Shown here in pieces: positions 25,214-35,057 of a stretch of 64,000 bases of DNA (its first letter is position 1; the number at the start of each line of letters is the position of its first letter). The stretch comes from Meiothermus sp. (GTDB taxonomy: Bacteria > Deinococcota > Deinococci > Deinococcales > Thermaceae), in the NCBI RefSeq assembly GCF_026004075.1, contig NZ_BPIK01000001.1:221501-285500 (forward strand), read 5' to 3'. Under the pieces are notes generated by a model that saw only the letters and a program-made list of their open reading frames with translations, did no database searches and was not told the DNA's origin. The position numbers and the translations under genes were made by a program.

Positions 25214-26230
25214 ATGCGCCGGTGGGTGATGGCTTTGCTGCTACTGGGCAGCCTGGCTTTGGCCCAGAATCAGGATACCCAGGCCTTTGCCCTGCGCCTC
25301 GAGCAGGCCTGGCGGCTGGTTAAGGAGCGCTACTACGACACCAGCTTCAAAGGGCTGAACTGGGAGGCCATAGGCCATGCTTACCGGCAGCGGCTGGGCG
25401 AGGTGCGCGACTGGGACGGGCTATACCGCCTGCTGGACGAGATGTACGGCGAACTGCGCGACGACCACTCGAGGGTGCTGAGCCCCGAGGAGGCCCGGCG
25501 TCTGCTGAGCGGTGCCCAGTGCCTGCCCCTGCCCTTCAAAGACCAGGATCTGCTCCCCAACGCCACCCCACCCAACCCCAGCTCTCCCAGTCCCCGGCCC
25601 GCTCAGCCGGCGAACCCTGTTTCACCCCCTTCCCAGCCGTCCCGAACCCCCTACGAGACGCCCCAGGTGCGCTTTACCGATGGGGTGGTCATCGTGCGGC
25701 TGAGCAACCTAGTGGACGCGGCGGGCCTGAGCGCTTTGCAAGAGGCCATCCGTCAGTATGAGCCCAGGGCCCGGGGCTATGTGCTGGACTTACGGGGTAA
25801 CCCTGGCGGACTGGCCCTGCGCATGGCCGAGGTGGCGGGGGTCTTTATGCGGGGTGTGCCCTGGCGCATTGTGAGCCGGGGCCTGGGGGGCATTCCGCTG
25901 CCCACCACCCCCTTCCTGGGCCGCCCTCAGACACAAAAACCTCTGGTGGTGCTGATTGACGGCAACGTGCACTCCGCCGCCGAAGGGCTGGCCGGGGCCC
26001 TAAAAAATGCAGGACGGGCCTACCTGATCGGCACCCGCAGCGCCGGCAACACCGAGGCCCTCACCCCCTACTGCTTCCCCGATGGTGGGGTGGCTCTGGT
26101 GGCGGGCGGCGTGCTGGCCCCATTCTCCGGCCCCACCTGGGAAGGGCGCGGGGTGGAACCCGACCTGGTAGAAGAAAACCCCGACGAGCAGCTCGAGGCC
26201 GCCCTGCGCTATATCCTGCGTCGGCAATAG
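25214..26230 (+). CDS. secreted S41-family protease
   Basis: A 338-aa protein with signal peptide (cleaved near LALA-Q, residue 17), helical N-domain with His85 in RDDHSRVLS, a Pro/Ser-rich linker (about 116-150) in place of a PDZ domain, and the S41 core VLDLRGNPGG and VHSAAEGLAG with Ser254. The Lys of CtpA enzymes is not seen (GTRSAGNTEA). A TATCAT box at 25202-25207 lies seven bases before ATG 25214, suggesting leaderless transcription. It belongs to the same Ser-His subgroup as the S41 genes of the cassette array, about 9 kb away. Convergent with the acyltransferase. Confidence 0.8.
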   Translation: MRRWVMALLLLGSLALAQNQDTQAFALRLEQAWRLVKERYYDTSFKGLNWEAIGHAYRQRLGEVRDWDGLYRLLDEMYGELRDDHSRVLSPEEARRLLSGAQCLPLPFKDQDLLPNATPPNPSSPSPRPAQPANPVSPPSQPSRTPYETPQVRFTDGVVIVRLSNLVDAAGLSALQEAIRQYEPRARGYVLDLRGNPGGLALRMAEVAGVFMRGVPWRIVSRGLGGIPLPTTPFLGRPQTQKPLVVLIDGNVHSAAEGLAGALKNAGRAYLIGTRSAGNTEALTPYCFPDGGVALVAGGVLAPFSGPTWEGRGVEPDLVEENPDEQLEAALRYILRRQ

Positions 26231-26248
26231 ATTTTGCTATTTGAGCTT

Positions 26249-27454
26249 TTAGGCTTGAGGGGTATCGCCAGTCGCGATTCCAGTTTTTGGCTTCCCTTGG
26301 CGATGGATACCAAACAAGAAACGACTGACCGCGCTGTGCTGCACCAGCTCGCTTAGCAACACGGTAACCACCAGCGAGCTCGTCAGCAGCAGAACATACA
26401 ACCAGCCCACAGGCAGGGCCAGCTTGAGCACGAAATACCCCAGCACCACGATCACAGTTTGGTGCCAGATATAAAACGGATAAACCCAGTGGCGGGCCCT
26501 GTCCAGGAACCCCGAAGGCTTATTGAGAAAGCGGTGTGCGTAGGCCAGAATGGCAAATATAAGGCTTAAGGCGGCCAGATCTCTTAGCGACCAGTAAATC
26601 TCATGATAGGGAAGTAGTTCGCTAGAGACAAACAGATTGCGATGCAGGACGGAAGAGTAAAAAGAAGCTTTTAGCAGAACAAGACCCAGGCCTGCCAGCA
26701 GAAATTGACGGCGTTGCCCAAAAATAGCCTGTAGCAAGCCGGGCCGCAGATACAGCGCAAAGCCCAGGACAAATAGCTCGAAGTAGAAGCCGAGGTTGGC
26801 CAGGTCTTCAGCCAGGCCCGGATGAGAACCCAAGCTCAGGGGGAGCAAAGCCCCCAGTGCTGCGGGTGTGATAACCAGCAACCAGACCCGCCAGGGGGCG
26901 GCCTGTAACCAGGTCTCGAGCCGGGCCAGAAAACCCAGCCCCAGGGGACTGCGCAGATACAAAAAAACCGGCAAGGCCAGCAGCGAAAAGTAAAACAGAT
27001 ACAAAAGGAACCACAGATGCTCTGTGTGCAAATTGAAAAACAAGAAGGAACCATCCCCCCACCACGGGCCGATGAGAAACTGTCCGTAGCTGCCTTCGAA
27101 ATGCTGGGGGTTGCTGGAGTCCAATGAAAGCCGCCGAATGTACTGCTGGGGCGGTACGATGAGCAAAACCCCCATGGCCAAAGGAATGATTAGCCGCTTG
27201 AAGCGATCTACTGAATAACCGAACGCAGAGGCCCTGCGTAGGGCGAAAACCGTTGCGGCACCGGATACAAAGAACAGCAGGGGTAGGCGCACTGTGGTAA
27301 GGGCTTCGTTGAAGTAGGTGAGCCATCCGATCTCTGGACCCTTGATAATCCAGGGCCAGCTATCAAAGGGGCGCCCGGCATGAAAGACCAGCCCCAGAAA
27401 TACCGCCAGCAAGCGCAGCCAGTCTAGGTAGTGAATTCGCTTGTCGCTACTCAT
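26249..27454 (-). CDS. membrane acyltransferase (acyltransferase 3 / OpgC-like)
   Basis: A 401-aa protein with about ten membrane helices. It begins RIHYLDWLRLLAVFLGLVFHAG, the acyltransferase-3 signature with the active-site-type His in FHAG, followed by LPLLFFVSGAATVFALRR. These enzymes move acetyl, succinyl or other acyl groups onto sugars at the membrane. It is the last gene of the leftward polysaccharide group (32 bp after asnB), so O-acylation of the surface polymer is a reasonable inference. Confidence 0.8.
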   Translation of the reverse strand: MSSDKRIHYLDWLRLLAVFLGLVFHAGRPFDSWPWIIKGPEIGWLTYFNEALTTVRLPLLFFVSGAATVFALRRASAFGYSVDRFKRLIIPLAMGVLLIVPPQQYIRRLSLDSSNPQHFEGSYGQFLIGPWWGDGSFLFFNLHTEHLWFLLYLFYFSLLALPVFLYLRSPLGLGFLARLETWLQAAPWRVWLLVITPAALGALLPLSLGSHPGLAEDLANLGFYFELFVLGFALYLRPGLLQAIFGQRRQFLLAGLGLVLLKASFYSSVLHRNLFVSSELLPYHEIYWSLRDLAALSLIFAILAYAHRFLNKPSGFLDRARHWVYPFYIWHQTVIVVLGYFVLKLALPVGWLYVLLLTSSLVVTVLLSELVQHSAVSRFLFGIHRQGKPKTGIATGDTPQA

Positions 27455-27485
27455 GTCTAGTAGTGTCTATAGTTGAGCGGGCATG

Positions 27486-29318
27486 CTATTTCAGCTTTCG
27501 GGCCAGCCAGACCAGGCTAATGGCTTCGGCTAGCAGGCGGGGCTGTTGCTGCATCTGGGCAGGGGAGTAGGTTTGGGTAAGGTTCAGGCTAGGGGTCAGC
27601 ACCTCACGCAGTACAGGTTCAGCGGCTTGTATTTGCTCTTGCAGGTGGCTTCCCAGGCCCGCGGCCAGCCAGCTTTGGGTGACGTCGAAGCCCCGCTTGT
27701 AGCGAGCGGTACGAATAGAATCGGGGATTTTGCCCTGTGCCACCTGGCGCAAAGCCCACTTGCCATAGCCGTGTCGCAGCTTGAGGTGTACCGGCAGGGC
27801 CAGGCCCAGCTCGAGCACCCGGTAGTCCAGGAAAGGAAGGCGGCTCTCGATGCTGTGGCCCATGGAGTTGCGATCCTCATAGCGTAGCAGGGTGGGCAGG
27901 CTGTACCGGGTGACATCGAGCATCTGCCGCAACCAGGGGGCCTGACGATGGTCTGTGCCAAGCACCAGCCGCACCGAAGGCAGCCGCAAATTCCCTTGAG
28001 CTGGCCCGCCAAAATAGCGCTGGCGGTTCTGCCAGAACAGGCCCAGCTTGTACATCTCTGCGCTCAGGAGCCGGGCCAGTCCTAGAGCAAAGCCCGCTAG
28101 CTCGAGGTACTGCTTCTGGGCGAGCAGGTAACGGAACTGGAACAGGAAAAACTTACGGTAGCCCATAAAGCCCTCGTCGCCCCCCTGCCCACCCAGCAGT
28201 ACCTTGTAACCTTCGCTGCGGGCTGCCTCGTAGACAAAGTTCTGGGCCAGGATGCTGAGGGTGGGGAAAGGGGCATCCTGCGCGGCCAGGGTTTTTTCGA
28301 AGGCTTGTACAAGGTGCTCTTTGGAAAGCTCGGGCCAGACAAAATGCACATCAATGCCGGCTTTTTGTGCCAGTTCCTGGGCCAGGGGGCCCTCGGAACG
28401 GGGAGCCTGGGGGTGGCCGTAGCAGAAGCCCACCACCCGCTCGTGCTGCTGTGCGGCTAAAGCTGCTACCAGCGAAGAGTCCAGCCCGCCCGAAAGCGAG
28501 ACGGCCAGCGGTACATCGGAGCGCAGCCGCAGTTGAACGGCGCTGTGTAGGGTGGCCTCGAGCTCCTCCAGTAAGGCTTTTTCGTCCATGCCCCTTAGCG
28601 CCTGTATTTTCTGCTCGACCCGGCTTTTTGGGTCGTAGTAGGGCTGGGGCTCAATGCTGGGCTGGTTAAGCTGCACGCAGGCGTGGTGTCCGGCGGGCAG
28701 GGCGTGCAGGCCTGTGTAGGGCGATATGTCGCTATCGTCCTCGTAGACGTAGTAAAAAAGCCCCCTGCTGACATATTCCAGGTTGGGGGAGAGGCCAAAG
28801 TGCTGGGCCAGGGCCTCGGTAGAGGAAGCAAAGGCCAGCAGACCTTGCTGCAGGAGGTAAAACAGCGGTTTGACGCCAAAGCGGTCGCGCACCAGCCAGA
28901 GCTGCCCTGCCTGGGTATCCAGCAAGGCAAAGGCGAACATTCCAATAAAGCGTTCCCAGGCCTGATTACCCCAGGCTTTGTAGGCTTCCAGGATGACCTC
29001 GGTGTCGCCCTGGGTTTGAAAGCGGTGGCCCAGGGCCTGTAGCTCGGCGCGCAGCTCGAGGTAGTTGTAAATTTCCCCGTTGAACACAATGCAGTAGCGC
29101 CCGCTGTGATCCCACAGGGGCTGGTTGGAGTGCTCGGATAGGTCAATGATGCTCAGGCGGTTGTGGCCCAGTACCAGCTGGCCGGCAGGCTGGGGTAGCT
29201 CCACCACTGCCTGATGATCGGGGCCTCGAGGAAGCTGGCTGGTCACAATTTTACCGACCAGCTTCGTCAGCTCCGGCATGGACTGGGTGGTTGAAAAAGC
29301 CCCGGCAATACCACACAT
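27486..29318 (-). CDS. asparagine-synthase-type glutamine amidotransferase (first of two)
   Basis: A 610-aa protein with the Ntn glutaminase domain (MCGIAGAFSTT, Cys2 catalytic after Met removal; NGEIYNYLELR) and the ATP-pyrophosphatase domain with SLSGGLDSSLVAAL. Full-length AsnB architecture. In polysaccharide loci such proteins usually amidate sugar uronates rather than aspartate (WbpS/WbmI type). Immediately follows the GT4 gene and is followed by the acyltransferase. A true asparagine synthetase cannot be excluded by sequence alone. Confidence 0.85.
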   Translation of the reverse strand: MCGIAGAFSTTQSMPELTKLVGKIVTSQLPRGPDHQAVVELPQPAGQLVLGHNRLSIIDLSEHSNQPLWDHSGRYCIVFNGEIYNYLELRAELQALGHRFQTQGDTEVILEAYKAWGNQAWERFIGMFAFALLDTQAGQLWLVRDRFGVKPLFYLLQQGLLAFASSTEALAQHFGLSPNLEYVSRGLFYYVYEDDSDISPYTGLHALPAGHHACVQLNQPSIEPQPYYDPKSRVEQKIQALRGMDEKALLEELEATLHSAVQLRLRSDVPLAVSLSGGLDSSLVAALAAQQHERVVGFCYGHPQAPRSEGPLAQELAQKAGIDVHFVWPELSKEHLVQAFEKTLAAQDAPFPTLSILAQNFVYEAARSEGYKVLLGGQGGDEGFMGYRKFFLFQFRYLLAQKQYLELAGFALGLARLLSAEMYKLGLFWQNRQRYFGGPAQGNLRLPSVRLVLGTDHRQAPWLRQMLDVTRYSLPTLLRYEDRNSMGHSIESRLPFLDYRVLELGLALPVHLKLRHGYGKWALRQVAQGKIPDSIRTARYKRGFDVTQSWLAAGLGSHLQEQIQAAEPVLREVLTPSLNLTQTYSPAQMQQQPRLLAEAISLVWLARKLK

Positions 29319-30464
29319 TCAGGCCTCCAGGTGATGGGCGGTGCCCGCTTTATACAGGCGCTGGTACAGCGCCGTAAGTTTGGCGAATTCCACGCCCCAG
29401 TTGAGCCGCTCGAGAATCAGTTGTCGCCCGCGCTGTCCCATGGCCTCGGCCTCGGCGGGGTGCTCGAGCAACCAGCGGATGGCCTCGGCAATGGCTTTGG
29501 GATCGTTGGGATTGACGAAGAGTCCACAGGATACATCGCCGATAGAGCGTCGCCAGAGCGGGAAATCCGAGGCTACAAAGGGAATCCCGGCCATCATGTA
29601 CTCGTACAGCTTGGTTGGCTGCGAGACCAAAAAGCTGGGGATGGGGTGCAGAACGGCCAGGCCAATGCGACTGCTGGCTAAAAGCTCGAGGGTCTCAGGG
29701 CGGTTTTTGTAGCCCAGGAAATCGGTGTAGCGGTAGCCAGGGTGCTGCTCGGCCTCAGCCCGCAGGCCTGGCGGAGCAAAAGCCCCAATCAGGGTTAGGC
29801 GAACCTCTGGGTTTTGCAGGTGCTGCATGGCCTCGAGCATCTCGAAGAGCCCGCGCACCGCGGTAATGCTTCCGGCATACAGCACCCGGGCGGGCCGGTT
29901 CTGGTAGGGCGTGCTGCCCAGGGCAGCAATTTCCTGGGGGTGCGGGAAGTTTTGCAGCAGGATGGTTTTATGGGCCGGAAAGCGAGCTGCGATGGGCTCG
30001 GTAACCGTCACAATCCCGCTCAGCAGACTGCCAGCCAGGCGCTCCAGCAGCCGCATACCGCTGGCAACCGGGCCGCGCAGGGGCTTGGGAATCCAACGCT
30101 TGCTCAGAATGTCGGTAGGCACGTCCTCGTGGACATCGTAGACCACTTTTTTGCCCTGCAGGCGCAGCAGCATTCCTACAGGAATCAGCTCGGGGTCATG
30201 AAAATGATAGATGTCCCCTTGCTCGGCCAAAGCCTGCTTATATACGGCCCAGACCGTGCCCAGCATACGGCCCAGACGGCCTTTGGTTTTTGTAACCGAC
30301 CGTACCTGCACCCCCTGGCGCACCTCATCTCGCTCATGGGGTGCCACCAGCACGACCGGGTAGCCTTCCTGGGCCAGACTCACGCACTCTCGATGAAAAA
30401 TACGGACATCGAAGGGGGGGTGGGCCGAGGTGAGGTGAACGATCTTAGGCAGGGGTTGTGGCAT
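29319..30464 (-). CDS. GT4-family glycosyltransferase
   Basis: A 381-aa GT-B enzyme: N-terminal KIVHLTSAHPPFDVRIFHRE, HFHDPELIP, YDVHEDVP in the first Rossmann half, and in the second half RVLYAGSITAVRGLFEMLEAM with a C-terminal ExxxxxE-type stretch KLYEYMMAGIPFVASDFP. Probably adds one sugar of the repeat unit at the cytoplasmic face. Its stop abuts the asnB start and it lies 17 bp after the second asnB, so it is part of the same transcript. Substrate unknown. Confidence 0.88.
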   Translation of the reverse strand: MPQPLPKIVHLTSAHPPFDVRIFHRECVSLAQEGYPVVLVAPHERDEVRQGVQVRSVTKTKGRLGRMLGTVWAVYKQALAEQGDIYHFHDPELIPVGMLLRLQGKKVVYDVHEDVPTDILSKRWIPKPLRGPVASGMRLLERLAGSLLSGIVTVTEPIAARFPAHKTILLQNFPHPQEIAALGSTPYQNRPARVLYAGSITAVRGLFEMLEAMQHLQNPEVRLTLIGAFAPPGLRAEAEQHPGYRYTDFLGYKNRPETLELLASSRIGLAVLHPIPSFLVSQPTKLYEYMMAGIPFVASDFPLWRRSIGDVSCGLFVNPNDPKAIAEAIRWLLEHPAEAEAMGQRGRQLILERLNWGVEFAKLTALYQRLYKAGTAHHLEA

Positions 30465-30481
30465 GGTATTACCTGACTTGC

Positions 30482-32392
30482 TCAGTCGAACTGCACGTGG
30501 AAAGCACGGGCCCAGGCGATCAGATTGATCCAGCGCCAGACCCTAAAGTCGAAGGGCTTGCGTCCGGCCAGAATGGCCGCGAATTCCTCTTTTACAGCCG
30601 TCTGCTGGATGGGGTAGATATGGCCCAGGGTTTCGGAGTCCAGCAGTTGATGAACCCAGGGGGCCAGTTGGTGCAACCAGTGCTGTTCAGGGGTGGCAAA
30701 CCCCACCTTGTCCTTGCGATCCAGGATGGCCTGGGGCACCAGGCCCTGCATGGCCCGGCGGAATACGGCCTTGGTCTGTCCCTGGGGCGAGAGGATGTGG
30801 GCTTCGGGCAGGTTCAGCAGCAGCTCGACGAGCTTGGGGGTGAGGAAGGGCACCCGGCTTTCGATGGAGTGAGCCATGGAGTTGCGGTCTTCGTAGCGCA
30901 GGAGCTTGGGCAGGCTGGTCTCGGTCAGGGACTGCAGTAACTCGTGGCGCAGTACCTCCCGTCCGTGGGCGGTGCGGGGCGAGGCAAGCTGTACGTTGCG
31001 CTCGGTAAACCAGGTGGTATTGAGCCAGGGCGGGGCCAGCTCCTGCCCTGCCACCCGACGGGCCAGGGGCTCGAGGGATGCGGGAATTAAAAAGCCGATC
31101 GCGCTTTTCCAGGTGTCCTTGAGGGCGGGCTCGAGCCGGCTTGTACGCAGGAAGGCCAGGGCCTCGAGCCAGCGCCCCTGCCGCACCAGCGAGGCCAGGC
31201 GGGCGCCGCCGTACACCGCGTAACCGGCCAGCACCTCATCGGCGCCCTGCCCGTCCAGCATCACCTTAATACCGGCTTCCTGGGCCAGGCGGAACACCCG
31301 GTACTGGGCATAGATGCTGGTGGAGCCGAAGGGCTCGCCCTGTATCCGGACAAGCTCGTCGAGGTCGGCGACCAGCTCGGAGGCGCTGGGTTTGACCTTG
31401 TGGGCCTGCACCCTTGCGGCCTGGCCCACCAGGTCGGCCCAGGGCTCCTCGGAGACGCCGTTGTCGGCGATGTAGGTAAAGGTGTGCAGCTCGAGGCCCG
31501 GCTCGAGGTGGCGCATGGCCGCTACGATGGCCGAGGAGTCTATACCCCCCGAAAGCGCCGCACCCACCGGTACATCTGAGCGCAGGTGCAGCCGCACATT
31601 CTCCAAAAACTGGGCCCGCACCGCCTCGGCGGCCTCTTCGAAGGAGAGCTCGAGGGGGTTTTGCAAGCGGGGCTGCCAGTAACGCTGGGGCTTGGTGAGC
31701 TGCAAATTATTCAGATCCAGCCGCAGGTAGTGCCCGGCCGGGAGCTGCCGAATATCCGAGAAGAGCGTCTGGGCCCCGTCATCGGTCAGGCCAAAGCGCA
31801 GGTAGCGGTACAGGCCCTGGGGGTGCACCTGCCGGCCCACCCCCGGCAGCTCCAGCAAGACCGGGATTTCCGAGGCAAAGCCCACGCCTTCGGCAAAAGC
31901 GCAGTAATACAGCGGCTTGATGCCGAAAAAGTCCCGCACCAGGTGCAGGCTTTGTTCCTGGGTGTCCAGCACCGCAAAAGCGAACATGCCCACCAGGCGC
32001 TCCAGGCACGCCGGGCCCCAGTGGGCCCAGGCCGCCAGCAGCACCTCGGTGTCGGAGTGGGAGCGGAAGCAGTGGCCCAGGGCCTTCAGCTCCTGGCGCA
32101 GCTCGAGGTAGTTGTAAATTTCTCCATTGAACACCAGGTGGTAGCGCCCGTCCGGGCTCGACATGGGCTGCCAGCCCAGCTCGGACAGGTCGAGGATGGA
32201 CAGCCGCCGGTGCACCAGCAGCACCGAGCCCTGGGCTTCGCTCCAGGTCTTGCCCCGGTAGGCCGCAGCGCTGGGACTCCAGGCCAGCCAGCCCTGATCG
32301 TCCGGGCCGCGGTGGTGCAGGCCCTCCAGCGCCCGGCCCGCCCAGTTCAGGGCGCCCGGCTTACGTAACGCGAGACCGGCAATTCCACACAA
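30482..32392 (-). CDS. asparagine-synthase-type glutamine amidotransferase (second)
   Basis: A 636-aa AsnB-like protein. I start it at TTG 32392 so that the catalytic Cys is residue 2 (the protein begins CGIAGLALRK after Met); a GGGAGGAAG site lies at the right distance, and the longer frame from 32443 would bury the Cys. ATP-PPase loop ALSGGIDSSAIVAAM is intact. It follows the WbpE-type aminotransferase by 19 bp, which favours a role in amidating the diacetamido-uronic sugar made by the Wbp enzymes. Confidence 0.85.
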   Translation of the reverse strand: MCGIAGLALRKPGALNWAGRALEGLHHRGPDDQGWLAWSPSAAAYRGKTWSEAQGSVLLVHRRLSILDLSELGWQPMSSPDGRYHLVFNGEIYNYLELRQELKALGHCFRSHSDTEVLLAAWAHWGPACLERLVGMFAFAVLDTQEQSLHLVRDFFGIKPLYYCAFAEGVGFASEIPVLLELPGVGRQVHPQGLYRYLRFGLTDDGAQTLFSDIRQLPAGHYLRLDLNNLQLTKPQRYWQPRLQNPLELSFEEAAEAVRAQFLENVRLHLRSDVPVGAALSGGIDSSAIVAAMRHLEPGLELHTFTYIADNGVSEEPWADLVGQAARVQAHKVKPSASELVADLDELVRIQGEPFGSTSIYAQYRVFRLAQEAGIKVMLDGQGADEVLAGYAVYGGARLASLVRQGRWLEALAFLRTSRLEPALKDTWKSAIGFLIPASLEPLARRVAGQELAPPWLNTTWFTERNVQLASPRTAHGREVLRHELLQSLTETSLPKLLRYEDRNSMAHSIESRVPFLTPKLVELLLNLPEAHILSPQGQTKAVFRRAMQGLVPQAILDRKDKVGFATPEQHWLHQLAPWVHQLLDSETLGHIYPIQQTAVKEEFAAILAGRKPFDFRVWRWINLIAWARAFHVQFD

Positions 32393-32411
32393 AAGCGCTT
32401 CCTCCCTCGAT

Positions 32412-33527
32412 CTAGCTCTGCACCGCGGCGCGAACGGCTTCAATCACGGCCCGCTGGGTTTCCGGCTGCATCTGCGGCCAGATGGGCAGCGAGAGCACCT
32501 CGGCGGCGGCCCGCTCGCTTTCGGGCAGGTGCAGTTCCAGGGGCTGGTAGATGGGCAGCTTGTGCAGCGGCACCGGGTAGTAGACCATGGTGCCGATGCC
32601 CAGCTCGGCCAGCCGGTTCTGCACGGCATCGCGCCTGTTGCCCAGAATCCGCACGGTGTACTGGTGGAAGACGTGCCCGGGGGTCAGGGCCGGGGTGAGG
32701 AGGCCCTCGAGGCCGGCCAGGCCCTCGTTGTAGCGCTGGGCGATGGCCCGGCGGGCCTGGTTGTAGCGCTCGAGGTGGGGTAGCTTGACCAGCAGGATGG
32801 CGGCCTGCAGGGTGTCCAGCCTCGAGTTATACCCCACCACCTCGTTGTGGTACTTCTTGCGCGAGCCGTGGGCTCGCAGCATCCGGGCCTGTTCGGCCAC
32901 AGCGTCGTCGGCTGTAACCAGCAAACCCCCATCGCCGTAGGCCCCCAGGTTTTTGGAAGGGAAGAAGGAGAAAGCCCCCGCGTCGCCCAGGGTTCCGGTA
33001 AAGCGCTGCAGGGGTTCGTAGCGGGCACCAAAGGACTGGGCGCAGTCTTCCAGCACCTTCAGGCCGTGCCGCCGGGCGATTTCCAGAATCGGGCCCATGG
33101 CCGCGGGGTTCCCGTACAGGTGCACCGGAATGATGGCCCTGGTCTGGGGCGAGATGGCGGCCTCGAGCCCGGCGGGATCCAGGTTGAAGCTCTGGGGGTC
33201 AATGTCCACAAACACCGGTCTGGCCCCCAACAGGCTGATGGCCTCGGCGGTGGCGAAAAAGGTAAAGGGGCTGGTGATCACCTCGTCCCCGGGCCCCACC
33301 CCCAGCGCCCGCAGGCCGATGATCAGGGCGTCGGTGCCGGAGTTCAGCGCCACGGCATGCTTTACCCCCAGGTACTGGGCGAGCTGCTGCTCGAGGGCCT
33401 GTACTTCCGGCCCCATGATGAACTGGGTCGAGCGCAAGACCCGCTGGATGGCCGCGTTGAGCTCGTCCCACAGCTCGTCTACCTCTGCCTTCAGGTCGAG
33501 GATGGGAATCTGGGTTAGGGTGCTCAC
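32412..33527 (-). CDS. wbpE: PLP sugar aminotransferase, WbpE/DegT family
   Basis: A 371-aa DegT/DnrJ/EryC1/StrS aminotransferase. It transfers an amino group from glutamate to the 3-keto position of UDP-2-acetamido-2-deoxy-3-oxo-glucuronate in the WbpA-B-E-D pathway. Landmarks: [43 protein letters not shown] and the PLP lysine in [14 protein letters not shown]. The start is GTG 33527, overlapping the WbpD stop by 4 bp (GTGA). Pathway assignment rests on its three neighbours. Confidence 0.88.
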   Translation of the reverse strand: MSTLTQIPILDLKAEVDELWDELNAAIQRVLRSTQFIMGPEVQALEQQLAQYLGVKHAVALNSGTDALIIGLRALGVGPGDEVITSPFTFFATAEAISLLGARPVFVDIDPQSFNLDPAGLEAAISPQTRAIIPVHLYGNPAAMGPILEIARRHGLKVLEDCAQSFGARYEPLQRFTGTLGDAGAFSFFPSKNLGAYGDGGLLVTADDAVAEQARMLRAHGSRKKYHNEVVGYNSRLDTLQAAILLVKLPHLERYNQARRAIAQRYNEGLAGLEGLLTPALTPGHVFHQYTVRILGNRRDAVQNRLAELGIGTMVYYPVPLHKLPIYQPLELHLPESERAAAEVLSLPIWPQMQPETQRAVIEAVRAAVQS

Positions 33528-34102
33528 TTAATCCTCCGTACTTCGAGGGGGCCCACCTTCTGATAGACATGCCCCTGGGAGTCGGTCACGGTGTCGCTCT
33601 GGCTGAAGTCGAGCCGGTCGCCGTAGGCGCTCATCCAGCCGATGATGCGGGCCGGAACACCGGCCACGATGGCGTAGGCCGGTACATCTTTGGTAACTAC
33701 TGCCCCCGCCGCCACAAACGCCCCCTCGTGCAGGGTCACGCCGGTCACGATGGTGGCATTGGCCCCGATGCTGGCCCCGCGCTTGACCAGGATGCGGCCA
33801 TAATCGGCGGCGGTGTTGCGGGGGAACTCGCTGCGGGGGGTTAGCACGTTGGTAAACACCATGCTGGGGCCGCAAAACACATAGTCCTCCAGAATCACCC
33901 CCTCGTAGACCGAGACGTTGTTCTGGATCTTGACCCCGTTGCCAATCACCACGTTGTTGGCTACATAAACGTTTTGCCCCAGGGTGCAGTTTTCCCCGAT
34001 GACTGCTTTGGCGCTGATATGGCAGAAATGCCAGATCTTGGTACCGCGCCCAATCTTGGCGCCTTCGTCCACAATGGCGGTCTCGTGCTTGAAGTAGTCC
34101 AT
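33524..34102 (-). CDS. wbpD: left-handed beta-helix N-acetyltransferase, WbpD type
   Basis: A 192-aa hexapeptide-repeat enzyme: repeats such as [36 protein letters not shown], with [13 protein letters not shown] in the middle. It acetylates the 3-amino group of UDP-GlcNAc3NA to give the 2,3-diacetamido uronic acid. The length and central motif match WbpD/WlbB. Sits between aminotransferase and oxidoreductase genes with 2-4 bp spacing or overlap. Confidence 0.88.
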   Translation of the reverse strand: MDYFKHETAIVDEGAKIGRGTKIWHFCHISAKAVIGENCTLGQNVYVANNVVIGNGVKIQNNVSVYEGVILEDYVFCGPSMVFTNVLTPRSEFPRNTAADYGRILVKRGASIGANATIVTGVTLHEGAFVAAGAVVTKDVPAYAIVAGVPARIIGWMSAYGDRLDFSQSDTVTDSQGHVYQKVGPLEVRRIK

Positions 34103-34104
34103 AA

Positions 34105-35049
34105 CTATTGTTTGACCGTCTGAAGGAAGGGGTGCATGGTGACGGTGCGATCCGATAGGGGCAGGGTGCGGATCTTGGCCACGGTGGCGATGGCCTCGTA
34201 GGTATCCTCGAGGCCGAAGCCCTGACCGGCCAGGGTGCGCTCGTAGACGCGGGTGTGCAGCTCGGTGAAGCCTTCGGAGAACTCAATCTCCTCGCCGTCT
34301 AAGCGCATGGAGCGGTAGGTGCGCTTGCCCTGGGCCCGCAGGGCCGGCGGCACATAGCCCACGTCAATCGAGAGAAACCAGCGCACCTGGGCCCGCTCGA
34401 GCTCCAGGTAGCCCGAGGCCACGGTGTCGTCGCGGCGGTGCACCTCCACCTGCTCCACCTTGCCAAAAAGCCAGGTGAGCATATCGAAGAAGTGCACCCC
34501 GATGTTGGTGGCCAGGCCCCCCGACTGCTCGGTGCGGCCCTTCCAGCTCCGCAGGTACCAGGTGCCCCGGCTGGTGATGTAGGTGAGGTCGAGCTGGTAT
34601 TTGCGGGGGGGCTGGGCTTGCAGGCGGGCATGCAGGTTGAGCAGGGCCTCGTGGGTGCGGAGCTGCAAAATGGTCCAGACCCGCCGTCCGGTCTCGGCCT
34701 CGAGGTCTTTGAGTTCCCGGATTTCCTCGGGGTTGAGCACCAGGGGCTTCTCGCAGATGGCGTCGGCCCCGGCCCGGAGGGCCATGCGGATATGGGCGTT
34801 GTGCAGGTAGTTGGGGCTGGCAATGCTTACGTAGTCCACCTGCTGGGGGGTGCCGCGCAGGCGGTAGAGGTAGTCCTCGAACAGCTCGGGCTGGGTAAAA
34901 AACTCGGCCTCGGGGAAGTACGAGTCCATGATGCCCACCGAATCGAAGGGGTCGAGGGCAGCTACAAGGCGATTGCCGGTATCCTTGATGGCCTTGAGGT
35001 GGCGGGGCGCGATGTAGCCCGCAGCGCCGATGAGTGCAAAGTTCTTCAT
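34105..35049 (-). CDS. wlbA: UDP-GlcNAcA 3-dehydrogenase, WlbA/WbpB type
   Basis: A 314-aa Gfo/Idh/MocA-family oxidoreductase: Rossmann [35 protein letters not shown] and [12 protein letters not shown] with the conserved Lys-Pro. It oxidises C3 of UDP-GlcNAc uronate with NAD to feed the aminotransferase. The [11 protein letters not shown] stretch and length are typical of WlbA/WbpB rather than myo-inositol dehydrogenases. Nine bp from the WbpA gene. Confidence 0.88.
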   Translation of the reverse strand: MKNFALIGAAGYIAPRHLKAIKDTGNRLVAALDPFDSVGIMDSYFPEAEFFTQPELFEDYLYRLRGTPQQVDYVSIASPNYLHNAHIRMALRAGADAICEKPLVLNPEEIRELKDLEAETGRRVWTILQLRTHEALLNLHARLQAQPPRKYQLDLTYITSRGTWYLRSWKGRTEQSGGLATNIGVHFFDMLTWLFGKVEQVEVHRRDDTVASGYLELERAQVRWFLSIDVGYVPPALRAQGKRTYRSMRLDGEEIEFSEGFTELHTRVYERTLAGQGFGLEDTYEAIATVAKIRTLPLSDRTVTMHPFLQTVKQ

Positions 35050-35057
35050 AGTTCTCC

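Noticed and set aside
27486-32392. Calling both AsnB-like genes asparagine synthetases
   Set aside because: Architecture fits, but both lie inside a uronic-sugar polysaccharide group; sugar amidation is at least as likely, so I left the gene symbol empty.
32393-32443. Longer N-terminus for the second AsnB-like protein
   Set aside because: It would place the catalytic Cys at residue 19; the TTG at 32392 with a good ribosome site puts it at residue 2 as the glutaminase mechanism needs.
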